Source of the DNA: CAYTZH01 sp964442285
GTDB lineage: Bacteria > Myxococcota_A > UBA9160 > JAFDET01
DNA length: 64,000 bases
NCBI GenBank assembly: GCA_964442285.1
Contig: CAYTZH010000008.1
Coordinates: forward strand, 76,034-140,033
Direction: 5' to 3'
Shown piece by piece: positions 15,326-25,410 of this stretch. The notes beneath the pieces were generated by a model. That model was not told where the DNA came from. It did not search any database and saw nothing but the letters and a program-made list of their open reading frames with translations. Position 1 is the first letter of the stretch, and every line of letters begins with the position of its first letter. Made by a program: the position numbers and the translations under genes.

Positions 15326-17217
15326 CCGGCGCGCTCCGCCTCGGACTCCGCCGCGAGCACGAGCCCGCGCTGCGCCAACGCGCTCAGGGCGGCGTCGCGC
15401 TCCGGGGTGTGGATCATCACGACCACCGCATCCTCGGGCCGGAGCTCGAGCTCGGCGTGCACGGGGGTCGCCGAGCCCCCGCGCTCGACGGTCAGCAGAA
15501 GGAACGGGTCCGTCCGGCTGGTGGCGCCCGCCTTGGCGTTGGCCCCCGTCTTGGTGGATCCCCGCTCCCGCTCGCCGGCGTCGGCGGGATCCTCGGACCG
15601 CGCCTCCACCCGGAAGGTCGCGGTCTCGACCGCCCCGTGACGCAGACGCACGTTCCAGCGCTCTACGTCCTTGGGGCCGTCGAACAGCGTGCGGCTGGCC
15701 TGCTTCTCGAGGATCCGGGGAGAGAACTTGCCGGCCCGGCGCAGGGCCACGTACGTCTCGGGGACGTCGAAGTCCTCCCCTGCCTCCCGCGCGAAGAGGC
15801 TGTTGACCTCCTCGTTGGCGGTGAGGCCCACCGCCGCCCGCGCCCGCTCCAGCCGCGCCCGCGCGAGGGTCCGCAGCTCCAGCGCGTTGCCGTAGATCAC
15901 GCGGAAGCCGCGCTCCTGGGCTGCCTGACAGTGGGTGGGATTCGCGTCGAGCAGGACCACCGGGACGCCCCCTCGGCGCAGGGCTTCGGCCAGGGCCAGC
16001 CCGAGCTCCTCGGCGCCGAGGATGGCGACGGCCTCCCGACCCGGCGCCCGCACCCGGAGCGCCGTGGCGACGAAGGGCGCCGAGGCCCCCTGCACCACCA
16101 CGGTGACGGCGATGGTGAGGAAGACCAGCGCCCGCAGTGCGTCGCCTCCGCTGTCCAGGAGCACCGCCGCCAGGGACGCCACGGCGGCGGCCACGATGCC
16201 CCGCGGCGCGGTCCAGCAGAGGAAGAGCTTCTCGCGCCAGTCGAGATCCGAGCGGGTGGTGCAGGCGAACACGTTGAGCGGTCGCACCACGAAGACCAGG
16301 CTGGCGACGGTGGCCCAGCCCTGCCAGCCGAGCGCGCCGACGTGGGCGAGGCGCACGTCCGCGGCCAGCAGGATGAACAGGATGCCGAGCAGCCCCAGGG
16401 TGAGGTGCTCCTCGAAGTCCCCGAGCTCGCGACCCACCCGGGTGCGCATGTTGCCGACCACCACGCCCGCGACGGTGACCGCGAGGATCCCGCTCTCGTG
16501 GACGAGCTGGTTGCAGCCCTCGAAGAGCACCAGGGTGACCGCCAGGGCCGAGATGTTCTCCAGGCCTTCCGGCACCACGCGCTTGGACCGCAGCAGGCGG
16601 CCCAGGCCGTAGCCGAAGACCAGCCCCACGCTCGTCCCGAAGGCGAGGGCCAGCAGCAGTCCGGGCAGGCCGGCCGCCACCCGCGCCTCCGGCGGCACCA
16701 GGACCACCTCCAGGGTGACGGCGGCGACGATCGCCCCGATCGGATCGATGAGCACCCCCTCGGCCTCGAGCACGGTGGCCAGGCGGGGCCGCAGCGGGAC
16801 GTTGCGGAGGATCGGGCGGATCACGGTCGGCCCGGTGACGATCACCAGCGTCCCGAAGACGAGCGAGCGCTCCCAGGGCCAGGCCATCATGGAGTGGGCC
16901 GCGAGCGTCGCCCCCAGGGCGGTGATCGCGGCCCCCACCGTGAGCAGCATGCGGATCGCCGCCTGCTCGCGGCGGATGCGCCGGAGATCCAGGTTGAGGG
17001 CGCCCTCGAACAGGATCACGGCCACGGCCACGCCCACGAGGGTCTGCAGGCCATCGCCCAGCTCGTCCGGCTGGATCCAGCCGACCCCGTCCGGCCCCAG
17101 GGCGACGCCCAGCGCCAGGAGGATCACGATGGCTGGCATGCGCAGGTGCCACGCCACACCCTGCGCGATCACCCCCGCTGCGAACGCCAACGCGAAGACG
17201 AGCCCGGCCTCGGCCAC
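15322..17217 (-). CDS. Cation/proton antiporter (CPA1, NhaP-like) with C-terminal TrkA-N-like domain
   Basis: Predicted 631-residue inner-membrane exchanger with about 12 hydrophobic helices in residues 1-405, then a soluble tail. Signatures: MPAIVILLALGVALGPDGVG (TM2), the ion-binding E-G-V-L-I-D-P-I-G stretch around residue 168, and WTAPRGIVAAAVASLAAVLL. The tail begins AVAILGAEELGLALAEALRR, a Rossmann fold like TrkA-N/RCK domains that gate by nucleotide binding, and runs into a TrkA-C-like end. It probably exchanges Na+ or K+ for protons. The start is set at GTG 17217, since the upstream extension only encodes a shadow of the 24-bp direct repeat at 17242. It is the first gene of an operon with the protease and GH15 genes. 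Confidence 0.88.
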   Translation of the reverse strand: MAEAGLVFALAFAAGVIAQGVAWHLRMPAIVILLALGVALGPDGVGWIQPDELGDGLQTLVGVAVAVILFEGALNLDLRRIRREQAAIRMLLTVGAAITALGATLAAHSMMAWPWERSLVFGTLVIVTGPTVIRPILRNVPLRPRLATVLEAEGVLIDPIGAIVAAVTLEVVLVPPEARVAAGLPGLLLALAFGTSVGLVFGYGLGRLLRSKRVVPEGLENISALAVTLVLFEGCNQLVHESGILAVTVAGVVVGNMRTRVGRELGDFEEHLTLGLLGILFILLAADVRLAHVGALGWQGWATVASLVFVVRPLNVFACTTRSDLDWREKLFLCWTAPRGIVAAAVASLAAVLLDSGGDALRALVFLTIAVTVVVQGASAPFVATALRVRAPGREAVAILGAEELGLALAEALRRGGVPVVLLDANPTHCQAAQERGFRVIYGNALELRTLARARLERARAAVGLTANEEVNSLFAREAGEDFDVPETYVALRRAGKFSPRILEKQASRTLFDGPKDVERWNVRLRHGAVETATFRVEARSEDPADAGERERGSTKTGANAKAGATSRTDPFLLLTVERGGSATPVHAELELRPEDAVVVMIHTPERDAALSALAQRGLVLAAESEAERAG

Positions 17218-17241
17218 GGAGGGGAACCCTAACACTTGGGG

Positions 17242-17284
17242 TCGGCGTGCACAGCGGCAGCGGGTTCGGCGTGCACAGCGGCAG
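17242..17284. repeat. Direct repeat of 19 bp at 24-bp spacing in a divergent promoter
   Basis: TCGGCGTGCACAGCGGCAG occurs at 17242-17260 and again at 17266-17284, between the divergent antiporter and symporter genes. Each copy contains the palindrome GTGCAC. The position suggests paired protein-binding sites; this is inference. Confidence 0.65.
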
Positions 17285-17351
17285 GGGGACCGCCGCCAGA
17301 GCTCGGGCCGGCGCTTGCGATCCGACACGGCCGGTCGTAGCGTGCGGCAGG

Positions 17352-18614
<1,263 letters not shown>

Positions 18615-18648
18615 CCCGCCCAGGGCGGTGGACGCCGACCCGGCCGGC

Positions 18649-19545
18649 TCAGCGGGCGCGGCGGGCCGGCTGCATCAGCGCGCCCAGGGCCCGGAACGCC
18701 TCGACCCGGGGCGAGCGCGCCCGCCAGGCCAGCCCGATGGTGCGCCTGGGCTCGGGGGCGGCGAACCGCCGCAGGACCAGCCCCTCGCGCAGCACGCTCG
18801 CCTCCGCGAGGCGCGGCAGCAGGGTCACCCCGACCCCGCTCGCCACCATCTCCACCAGCGTGGCGAGGCTGCTCGCCCGGAAGTCGCCGACCTCGGGCGC
18901 GCCGGCCTCCCGGCAGACGGCCAGCGTCTGGTCCCGCAGGCAGTGGCCGTCCTCGAGCAGAAGCACTTCCTCCCCTTCCAGCGCCGTCTCCGGCAGCCGG
19001 CCCCGGCGCGCCAGGCGGTGGCCCTCTGGCACGGCCAGCAGGAAGGGATCGTCGAAGAGCGGCTCGCTGATGAGACGTCCCAGGTCCGCCTCGAGTGCGA
19101 GCAGCAGCAGGTCGATCCGGCCGGCCTCGCAGGCGGCGACGAGATCGGCGGTCTGGTCCTCCCGGAGCAGCAGACGCAGCGCCGGAAACTCGCGGCGGAT
19201 CCGGGGCAGCACGCTCGGGAGCAGGAAGGGAGCCACCGTGGGGATCACGCCGAGGCGCAGGGTGCCGGCCATGGGCTGGGTGAAGGCGCGGGCCGCGGTC
19301 ACCAGGTCGTCGGCGGCGGCCAGCACCTCCCGCGCCCGGGCCAGCAGCGCCTCGCCGGCCGGGGTCACCAGGACCCGACGCCGATCCCGCTCGAAGAGGA
19401 TCACCTCCAGAAGGTCCTCGAGCTGGCGGATCTGGGTCGAGAGCGCGGGCTGGGTGACGTGACAGCGGCGCGCCGCCCGCTGGAAGCTGCGCTCCTCGGC
19501 CACCGCGACCAGGTACTCGAGCTGCCGCAAGGTGGGCGCGTTCAC
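18649..19545 (-). CDS. oxyR: OxyR-type LysR family peroxide sensor
   Basis: A 298-residue LysR regulator. The winged HTH spans residues 4-63 (LRQLEYLVAVAEERSFQRAA, CHVTQPALSTQIRQLEDLL). The effector domain has the OxyR-specific LEDGHCLRDQTLAVC, in which Cys202 and Cys211 stand nine residues apart like Cys199/Cys208 of E. coli OxyR. Those form a disulfide on H2O2 exposure. The start is GTG 19545. It diverges from a peroxiredoxin gene over an 85-bp AT-rich region, so it probably activates that gene and represses itself. It is convergent with the symporter gene, with a 34-bp gap. Confidence 0.92.
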   Translation of the reverse strand: MNAPTLRQLEYLVAVAEERSFQRAARRCHVTQPALSTQIRQLEDLLEVILFERDRRRVLVTPAGEALLARAREVLAAADDLVTAARAFTQPMAGTLRLGVIPTVAPFLLPSVLPRIRREFPALRLLLREDQTADLVAACEAGRIDLLLLALEADLGRLISEPLFDDPFLLAVPEGHRLARRGRLPETALEGEEVLLLEDGHCLRDQTLAVCREAGAPEVGDFRASSLATLVEMVASGVGVTLLPRLAEASVLREGLVLRRFAAPEPRRTIGLAWRARSPRVEAFRALGALMQPARRAR

Positions 19546-19630
19546 ATCAGCGATTCTTATCGATCCGATCGGGAGAATCAATTGGACTGATCCAAGGCCC
19601 TGATCCATTATTGGTTTTGGAGGTATTTGC
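19546..19630. promoter_or_regulatory. Divergent oxyR/peroxiredoxin control region
   Basis: Markedly AT-richer than its surroundings. GATTCT (19552-19557) and AGAATC (19574-19579) form a dyad of the spacing LysR regulators use, and several GATC half-elements lie inside and after it. Further towards the peroxiredoxin come TTGGAC (19582) and CATTAT (19606). A strong GGAGG site (19619-19623) sits 7 bases before its ATG. OxyR binding here is an inference. Confidence 0.5.
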
Positions 19631-20140
<510 letters not shown>

Positions 20141-20232
20141 CCAGCCGAGCCGAGCGGACGGTCACGAGGACGGCAGAAAACGAGGGCTGATCGTCATTGC
20201 AGACAGCGGCGGGGCCCGGCACCCTGGGTGCC

Positions 20233-21288
20233 ATGGAGCCCCGCCGCGTCGTCGTCGTCGCCTTCCCCGAGGTCCAGATCCTGGACGCCGTCGGTCCCCT
20301 GGAGGTCTTCCAGCGGGCCATCGGCATCGAGGCGCGCCGCGCACCGACATCGCCGCCGCCCTACCGGACCGAGCTGGTGGCCGCCGAGGCGGGCCCCCTG
20401 CCCACGAGCGCCGGGGTGGCACTGCTCGCGGGACGCGCGCTGCGCGACGTCCGCGGCCCGATCGACACCCTGCTGGTGGCCGGCGGTCAGGGCACGCGGG
20501 AGGCCCTCTCGGACGCCCGCATCCTCCGCTTCCTCGGCCGGGTCGCGCCCCGGGCCCGGCGCATCGCCTCGGTGTGTACGGGCGCATTCCTGCTGGCGGA
20601 GGCGGGGCTCCTGGACGGGCGCCGCGCCACCACCCACTGGATCAGCGCGGACCGCTTCGCCACCCGCTACCCGGGTGTGCACCTCGATCCCGACCCCATC
20701 TACGTGCGCGACGGCCACGTCTGGACCTCCGCCGGCGTCACCGCCGGCATGGACCTGGCGCTCGCCCTCGTCGAGGAAGATCTCGGCCGGGAGGTCGCGC
20801 TGCAGGCCGCGCGGGAGCTGGTCCTGTTCCTGCGCCGACCGGGCGGTCAATCCCAGTTCAGCGCCCAGCTCGCCGCCCAGATCTCCGAGCGCGAGGCGCT
20901 GCGCGAGCTCCAGGCGCAGATCATCGAGCATCCCGCGCAGGACTGCTCGGTGGAGGCCTTGGCCGCGCGGGTGGCCCTCTCGCCCCGCCACTTCGCGCGG
21001 GTCTTCTCCAGGGAGGTGGGCGTGACGCCCGCCCGCTGGGTGGAACGCGCCCGGGTGGAGGCGGCCCGGCGCCAGCTCGAAGACTCCGACCAGCCCGTGG
21101 AGGCCGTCGCCGCCGCGTGCGGCTTCGGCAGCGCCGAGACGCTGCGCCGCGCCTTCCTGCGCGCGCTGCGGGTGAACCCCGCGGACTACCGCGCCCGCTT
21201 CCGGTCGGCCCGTGCCGGTGTCCGGGAGTCGGGCCGCACCCGACGCCCGCCGCGGATCGCGGCGGGTCGTCGAGGAGGTCGAAGATGA
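20233..21288 (+). CDS. GlxA-type AraC family regulator with DJ-1/PfpI domain
   Basis: A 351-residue protein beginning MEPRRVVVVAFPEVQILDAV. Residues 1-190 are a class-I-glutamine-amidotransferase/DJ-1 fold with LLVAGGQGTREAL and the nucleophile elbow ASVCTGAFLLAEAGLLDGR. Residues 230-330 are the AraC double HTH, with VEALAARVALSPRHFARVFS and EAVAAACGFGSAETLRRAFL. Members usually activate genes in response to small metabolites; the DJ-1 domain serves as sensor. ATG 20233 is preferred over a TTG 36 bases upstream. Its stop overlaps the ATG of the next gene (ATGA), which encodes a stand-alone protein of the same DJ-1 family, probably its target or partner. Confidence 0.92.
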   Translation: MEPRRVVVVAFPEVQILDAVGPLEVFQRAIGIEARRAPTSPPPYRTELVAAEAGPLPTSAGVALLAGRALRDVRGPIDTLLVAGGQGTREALSDARILRFLGRVAPRARRIASVCTGAFLLAEAGLLDGRRATTHWISADRFATRYPGVHLDPDPIYVRDGHVWTSAGVTAGMDLALALVEEDLGREVALQAARELVLFLRRPGGQSQFSAQLAAQISEREALRELQAQIIEHPAQDCSVEALAARVALSPRHFARVFSREVGVTPARWVERARVEAARRQLEDSDQPVEAVAAACGFGSAETLRRAFLRALRVNPADYRARFRSARAGVRESGRTRRPPRIAAGRRGGRR

Positions 21289-21893
21289 AGATCGGCGTGC
21301 TGCTGTTCGACGCGGTGGAGGAGCTCGACTGGGCCGGGCCCTGGGAGGTCCTGGGCATGGCGGCGGCGGCCCTGCCCGCACCGGCCGGCGACGCGGCGGT
21401 GCAGGTGCAGACAGTCGCCCAGCGGCCCGACCCGGTCCGCTGCGCTCACGGCCTCCGGGTGATCCCGGACGCGACGCTCGCCGAGGTCCCGGCGCTCGAC
21501 GTGGTGGTCGTCCCCGGCGGCCAGGGGACCCGTCGCGAGGTCGACAATCCGGTGGTGCTCGCCTGGATCGAGAAGGTCGCCGCCGACGCCCGCTGGGTCA
21601 CGAGCGTGTGTACGGGTTCGCTGCTGCTCTCGGGAGCGGGCCTTACCCGCGGTCGCCGGGTGACCACCCACTGGCGCTTCGTCGAGGAGCTGCAGCGGCG
21701 CTACCCCGAGACGGAGGTCCTCGACCACGTCCGCTACGTGTGCGACGGCAACCTCGTGACCGCGGCCGGCGTCTCGGCCGGCATCGACATGGGCCTCTGG
21801 CTCGTCGGGCAGATCTGGAGCCGGGCGGACGCCCGCCGGGTGCAGCGGATGATGGAGTACGACCCGGCCCCCCCCTACACGGCCGAGGTCTAG
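21285..21893 (+). CDS. DJ-1/PfpI family protein (isonitrile hydratase-like)
   Basis: A 202-residue single-domain protein with GAGGAGG 6 bases before the ATG. It opens MKIGVLLFDAVEELDWAGPW, has VVVVPGGQGTRREVDNPVVL, and shows the nucleophile elbow TSVCTGSLLLSGAGLTRGRR with Cys about residue 107. VTTHWRFVEELQRRYPE follows. These match the ThiJ/PfpI branch that includes isonitrile hydratase and protein or small-molecule deglycases. The exact reaction is not decidable. It is translationally coupled to the GlxA-type regulator. Its TAG overlaps the convergent stop of the next gene (CTAG). Confidence 0.88.
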   Translation: MKIGVLLFDAVEELDWAGPWEVLGMAAAALPAPAGDAAVQVQTVAQRPDPVRCAHGLRVIPDATLAEVPALDVVVVPGGQGTRREVDNPVVLAWIEKVAADARWVTSVCTGSLLLSGAGLTRGRRVTTHWRFVEELQRRYPETEVLDHVRYVCDGNLVTAAGVSAGIDMGLWLVGQIWSRADARRVQRMMEYDPAPPYTAEV

Positions 21894-23917
21894 CCCCGCT
21901 CGCGCTCGCCCACCAGCGCCCGCAGCGCCCGCTCGAGCTCGGGCGCGGCCCGCATCAGGTAGGGATCGGCGAGGCCCACGCGGTAGCAGCGCAGCGCTTC
22001 CTCGCGTCGGCCGAGCTGCCAGAGGGCGTGGCCGGCGTTCACCACCAGCTCGGGCGCGGCGAAGCTGGCGTCGCGCAGGCCCGCCAGCGCCACCGCCAGC
22101 GCCGCGCGCGGGTGGCCCCGGAGGAGCAGGCTTCCGGAGGTCCGAATCTCCGCGAGCGGGAATCGATGCGGACCGCGGAGCGACGCCAGCAGGCCCGGAT
22201 CGCGACGGCTCCCCACGGCCTCGAGCAACGCGCGCTCCACGCCCGGGGCGATCGGCTCGTAGTCGACGCCCGGCCGCGGTCTCGGCAGCGCCGGGATCCC
22301 GGGCGCGAAGCCCCGGTGGAAGTAGACGCCGTCGCGCGCGTCGAAGTGCACCGCACGCCACGCTGGATCGGTCTCGAAGTACCGGAACCACGCCGGCTGC
22401 TCGTTGTAGGGAACCACCGCCAGCTCGACCCGGTGGCGCGACAGGGCCTCGCGCATGGCCGCGGGGTCGGTCAACGCCGCCCACGCCGCGAAGAACTCCG
22501 GCCCTCCGAGCTCCGCGCGCCCGTCGATGAACACCTTCCGGCGTGTGGCGAAGCCCAGGTAGCCCCCGTCGGCATAGGTGTTCAGCATGCGGCCCTCCGG
22601 CACGTCGCCCCGGTTGAGGAAGGCCGCCGCGCGGACCGGCAGGAAGTCCGCGTTGAACGTGTGACCGGGCCGGTGGGGCAGCCGCTCCTGGGCGTAGAGC
22701 CAGCCGCTTCGCACCTGCAGCACCACGACGGCACAGCACGCCACCACGAGCGCGGGCGGGACCCAGCCGAAGAGCGCGCGGAGGCCGCGCCCGGGGCGCG
22801 GACGCGGCAGCCGGATCGAGAGCCAGGCCGCCAGGTCGGACCAGCCGAGGGCCACGCTCGGGAAGGTCGCCACGGCGAAGTACCCGAAGTTCTTGAGACC
22901 GCTCCAGGCCACGTAGGCGAAGAGCAGGAGCACCAGGCGCTCGGACCAGTCGGCCGCGCGGAAGCGCCGCGCCCCGCCCACCAGGGCCAGTACCAGGTAG
23001 GCCTGCACGAACAGCAGGGGCTGGAACAGCACCAGGGCACGCTTGTCGGTGTAGGCCGCGAGATCCAGGGGTGAGACCAGCTCGCGAATCCCGATCTCCG
23101 TCTTGAACACGCTGCCCGCCTGGAGCATGGTGAGCTGCTCGAAGGGATAGAGGACGCCCTGCCAGCCGTTCGGGTTGGCGAAGGCCGCCAGCCCGCAGAG
23201 CCCGGCCGCGATCCACAGCGGGCGATCCGGACGGCCCGTGCGCAGCAGACCGCCCAGGACATGGGCGCCGAGCGCCACCAGGCCCAGCACGAACAGCGAG
23301 TGGGTGTTGGTCCAGAGGAGCTGCAGAACCGGGAGCGCCCAGACCACCCGCGGCCTCCCCCGCCGATGCTCCTCGAGCAAGAGCAGGACCGCCGCGAGTA
23401 GGACCCAGGACAGGACGTGGGGCCGCACCTCGAAGCCCAGCCCGAGAACGATGGGCAGCAGCAGCGCGGCCGCCGAGAAGGGTACCCGCCCGAGGGCCCG
23501 GCGGGTCCGCACCAGCGCGAGGGCCAGCGCCGCGAGCGTGAGCACCACGTTGCCCGTGACCACGGAGAGGGTGCCACCGAGGGCGTAGAGACCCCAGCTC
23601 CACAGCTGGTACAGCCACTGGAGATCCACGTGGGGGGCCTCGGCGAGCGTGAAGGTCAGCGGATCCCGATACGGGAAGGCCCGGTTCTCCGCCATCCAGC
23701 GCCCCAAGGAGAGGTGGAAGCCGAGATCGGGGCTGTAGGTCTCCCGGAACCCGAGCACACAGGCCAGCCCGACCAGCGCCAGCAGGGCCACCGCGGTCCC
23801 CGCCCCGGGCACCTCCGCGCTCCGCGGGGGATCCCCGGCCCGAAAGCGGGGCGCCTGCGCTCGGCGCTCGCCACCCTTCCCCGCGCGCGCATCGCGCTTC
23901 CGCTTCCCCGTCGCCAT
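21890..23917 (-). CDS. Polytopic membrane protein, GT-C-like, with C-terminal TPR-like tail
   Basis: A 675-residue protein starting MATGKRKRDARAGKG. After a basic N-terminus come about 11 hydrophobic helices (roughly residues 45-410). The first extracytoplasmic loop reads SPDLGFHLSLGRWMAENRAF and DPLTFT, the acidic-plus-His pattern shared by GT-C-fold sugar transferases. After the membrane part is NTYADGGYLGFATRRKVFID and GRAELGG, typical of a large uncharacterised family. The final 80 residues contain one TPR-like pair (HALWQLGRREEALRCYRVGL). It might transfer sugars from polyprenyl phosphate, but the catalytic role is unproven in this family. It is convergent with the PfpI gene. GAGGAG abuts the ATG, so a GTG slightly upstream is an alternative start. 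Confidence 0.75.
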   Translation of the reverse strand: MATGKRKRDARAGKGGERRAQAPRFRAGDPPRSAEVPGAGTAVALLALVGLACVLGFRETYSPDLGFHLSLGRWMAENRAFPYRDPLTFTLAEAPHVDLQWLYQLWSWGLYALGGTLSVVTGNVVLTLAALALALVRTRRALGRVPFSAAALLLPIVLGLGFEVRPHVLSWVLLAAVLLLLEEHRRGRPRVVWALPVLQLLWTNTHSLFVLGLVALGAHVLGGLLRTGRPDRPLWIAAGLCGLAAFANPNGWQGVLYPFEQLTMLQAGSVFKTEIGIRELVSPLDLAAYTDKRALVLFQPLLFVQAYLVLALVGGARRFRAADWSERLVLLLFAYVAWSGLKNFGYFAVATFPSVALGWSDLAAWLSIRLPRPRPGRGLRALFGWVPPALVVACCAVVVLQVRSGWLYAQERLPHRPGHTFNADFLPVRAAAFLNRGDVPEGRMLNTYADGGYLGFATRRKVFIDGRAELGGPEFFAAWAALTDPAAMREALSRHRVELAVVPYNEQPAWFRYFETDPAWRAVHFDARDGVYFHRGFAPGIPALPRPRPGVDYEPIAPGVERALLEAVGSRRDPGLLASLRGPHRFPLAEIRTSGSLLLRGHPRAALAVALAGLRDASFAAPELVVNAGHALWQLGRREEALRCYRVGLADPYLMRAAPELERALRALVGERERG

Positions 23918-24207
23918 CTCCTCGCGCTGCTCCCGCTGCTGCCGCGGGACTCTAACGGGACCGCCCGCCCGCGCCCATTCCTCCGGGGTCTTTTCAGCCC
24001 AGGCGCGCGCGCCTGCGAAGCAGAGGTCGATCCCGTCGTTCTTCACAGGACTGCGACACCCAGGAGATCCCGCGACCGATCCGATGACATTCGAGCCACA
24101 CTTCTGCGTGGGCCGACGCGATCCGACCCCCCTCGTCCAGAATGGCGCCACTTCGTCCCGGATCGGCGGTGCGGACCCACGCGGGATCCGCCCCCAAGGA
24201 GAGCTCC
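23918..24207. other. Divergent promoter region between the membrane protein and the secreted repeat protein
   Basis: This region of 290 bp has no credible gene. It contains a perfect 16-bp GC palindrome at 24000-24015 (CAGGCGCG and its complement) and a GCGGA/TCCGC inverted repeat near 24170. It ends in a strong AAGGAGAG site for the gene at 24208. No recognisable -35/-10 pair could be fixed. Confidence 0.5.
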
Positions 24208-25380
24208 ATGTCCCCGATGCGCCCCCTTCGTGCTTCCACCGCGGTCGGTGCCGCGGCCCTTTCGCTGGCCCTCGCCCCGGCCGCCCTCGCCCAGGTCACT
24301 CTTCTCGGTGGTGACGACCCCTGGCAGACGCCCCCCACGACGCCCGCCAAGGGCACCGAGACCTTCGTCGATTTCGGCTCGATCCCGCTCGGGGGCGGCT
24401 TCTTCGGACCGGGCTCCGATCCGTTCGTGGGCCGGATCGACCTCGAGGGCGAGCCCCTGCCCACCGATCCTCCGGGCGCCCTGGGTGACATCGACACGAT
24501 CGTGCGCCGCACGGCGGACACGGCGCCCCTGAACGTGAACGACAGCGATACCGTGCCGATCGAGATCGTCGCCCTCTCGCTCCGCAGCACCCAGCCCATC
24601 ACGGTGACGTACAACGGCGGCCAGAATCCCGAGCTCTGGGATGTCCGCCTCTGCCTCTCGGAGGCGTTCGCCCAGACGCCCGGCTCGATCACGGTCACCC
24701 GCACATCCCAAGACGGGGGCACGTTCGACTCCACGCTCCCGGTGATCCCCAAGATCATCTTCAGCCAGCAGCAGTTCCCGTTCTCCCAGCAGGTGATCGA
24801 CAATCCGCTCCTCGGCGTGACGTTCAGCTCCACCGGCTCCAAGTGGGCGCTGGCGATCCCCGACGGCTCGCTCAACCCCGGCGCGCTGGGCATCCAGCAG
24901 GTCCCGGTCGGCGTCGACGTGGACGGCGACTGCAACGGCAGCTTCGAGCTGCCGACCGTCGGTTCCACCACCTTCATCCCGGGCATGATGGACAACGGCG
25001 GCGGCAACTTCATGTGCTCCCCGAACGAGGAGGTGGCCATGGCCGCCCTCGCAGGGCACGCCGTGGCGCCCCCGGGCGATTCCGACGCCGACGGCTGGCC
25101 CGACGAGTGCGACAACTGCCCCAACGACTCGAACTCCGACCAGCTCGATAGCGACAGCGACGGGGTGGGCGACGTCTGCGACAACTGCCCGGGGATCTTC
25201 AACCCGAACCAGGCCGACAGCAACGGCAACGGCGTCGGCGACGCCTGCGAGCTGGGCCCGATTCCCGTTCCGGCCGCCTCGCCGTGGACGGCCTGGGTGG
25301 CCCTGCCTCTCGGGCTGCTGCTGGCGGCCCTGCTCCTGCTGGGCGGACGCTTCGCGCTGCAGCGCGCGGGGAGCCGCTAG
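24208..25380 (+). CDS. Secreted thrombospondin type 3-repeat protein with C-terminal sorting-like anchor
   Basis: A 390-residue exported protein. Signal peptide: RASTAVGAAALSLALAPAAL with an ALAQ cleavage site near residue 29. The middle is a beta-rich region of no recognised family. Residues 290-345 hold calcium-binding type 3 repeats: DSDADGWPDECDNCPNDSNS, then DSDSDGVGDVCDNCPGIFNP and DSNGNGVGDACE. The C-terminus reads IPVPAASPWTAW, then a hydrophobic helix ALPLGLLLAALLLLGGRFAL and basic RAGSR. That tripartite layout resembles IPTL/PEP-CTERM sorting signals, suggesting processing and surface attachment by an exosortase-like enzyme encoded elsewhere. Function unknown. ATG has AAGGAGAG 5 bases upstream. 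Confidence 0.82.
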   Translation: MSPMRPLRASTAVGAAALSLALAPAALAQVTLLGGDDPWQTPPTTPAKGTETFVDFGSIPLGGGFFGPGSDPFVGRIDLEGEPLPTDPPGALGDIDTIVRRTADTAPLNVNDSDTVPIEIVALSLRSTQPITVTYNGGQNPELWDVRLCLSEAFAQTPGSITVTRTSQDGGTFDSTLPVIPKIIFSQQQFPFSQQVIDNPLLGVTFSSTGSKWALAIPDGSLNPGALGIQQVPVGVDVDGDCNGSFELPTVGSTTFIPGMMDNGGGNFMCSPNEEVAMAALAGHAVAPPGDSDADGWPDECDNCPNDSNSDQLDSDSDGVGDVCDNCPGIFNPNQADSNGNGVGDACELGPIPVPAASPWTAWVALPLGLLLAALLLLGGRFALQRAGSR

Positions 25381-25410
25381 CCCCCGGGCACTCGCCTTGG
25401 CCGGCCGGGC

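Noticed and set aside
24000..24015. Perfect 16-bp palindrome of GC bases
   Set aside because: Alternating GCGC runs form palindromes often at this GC content, and no promoter element could be aligned with it.
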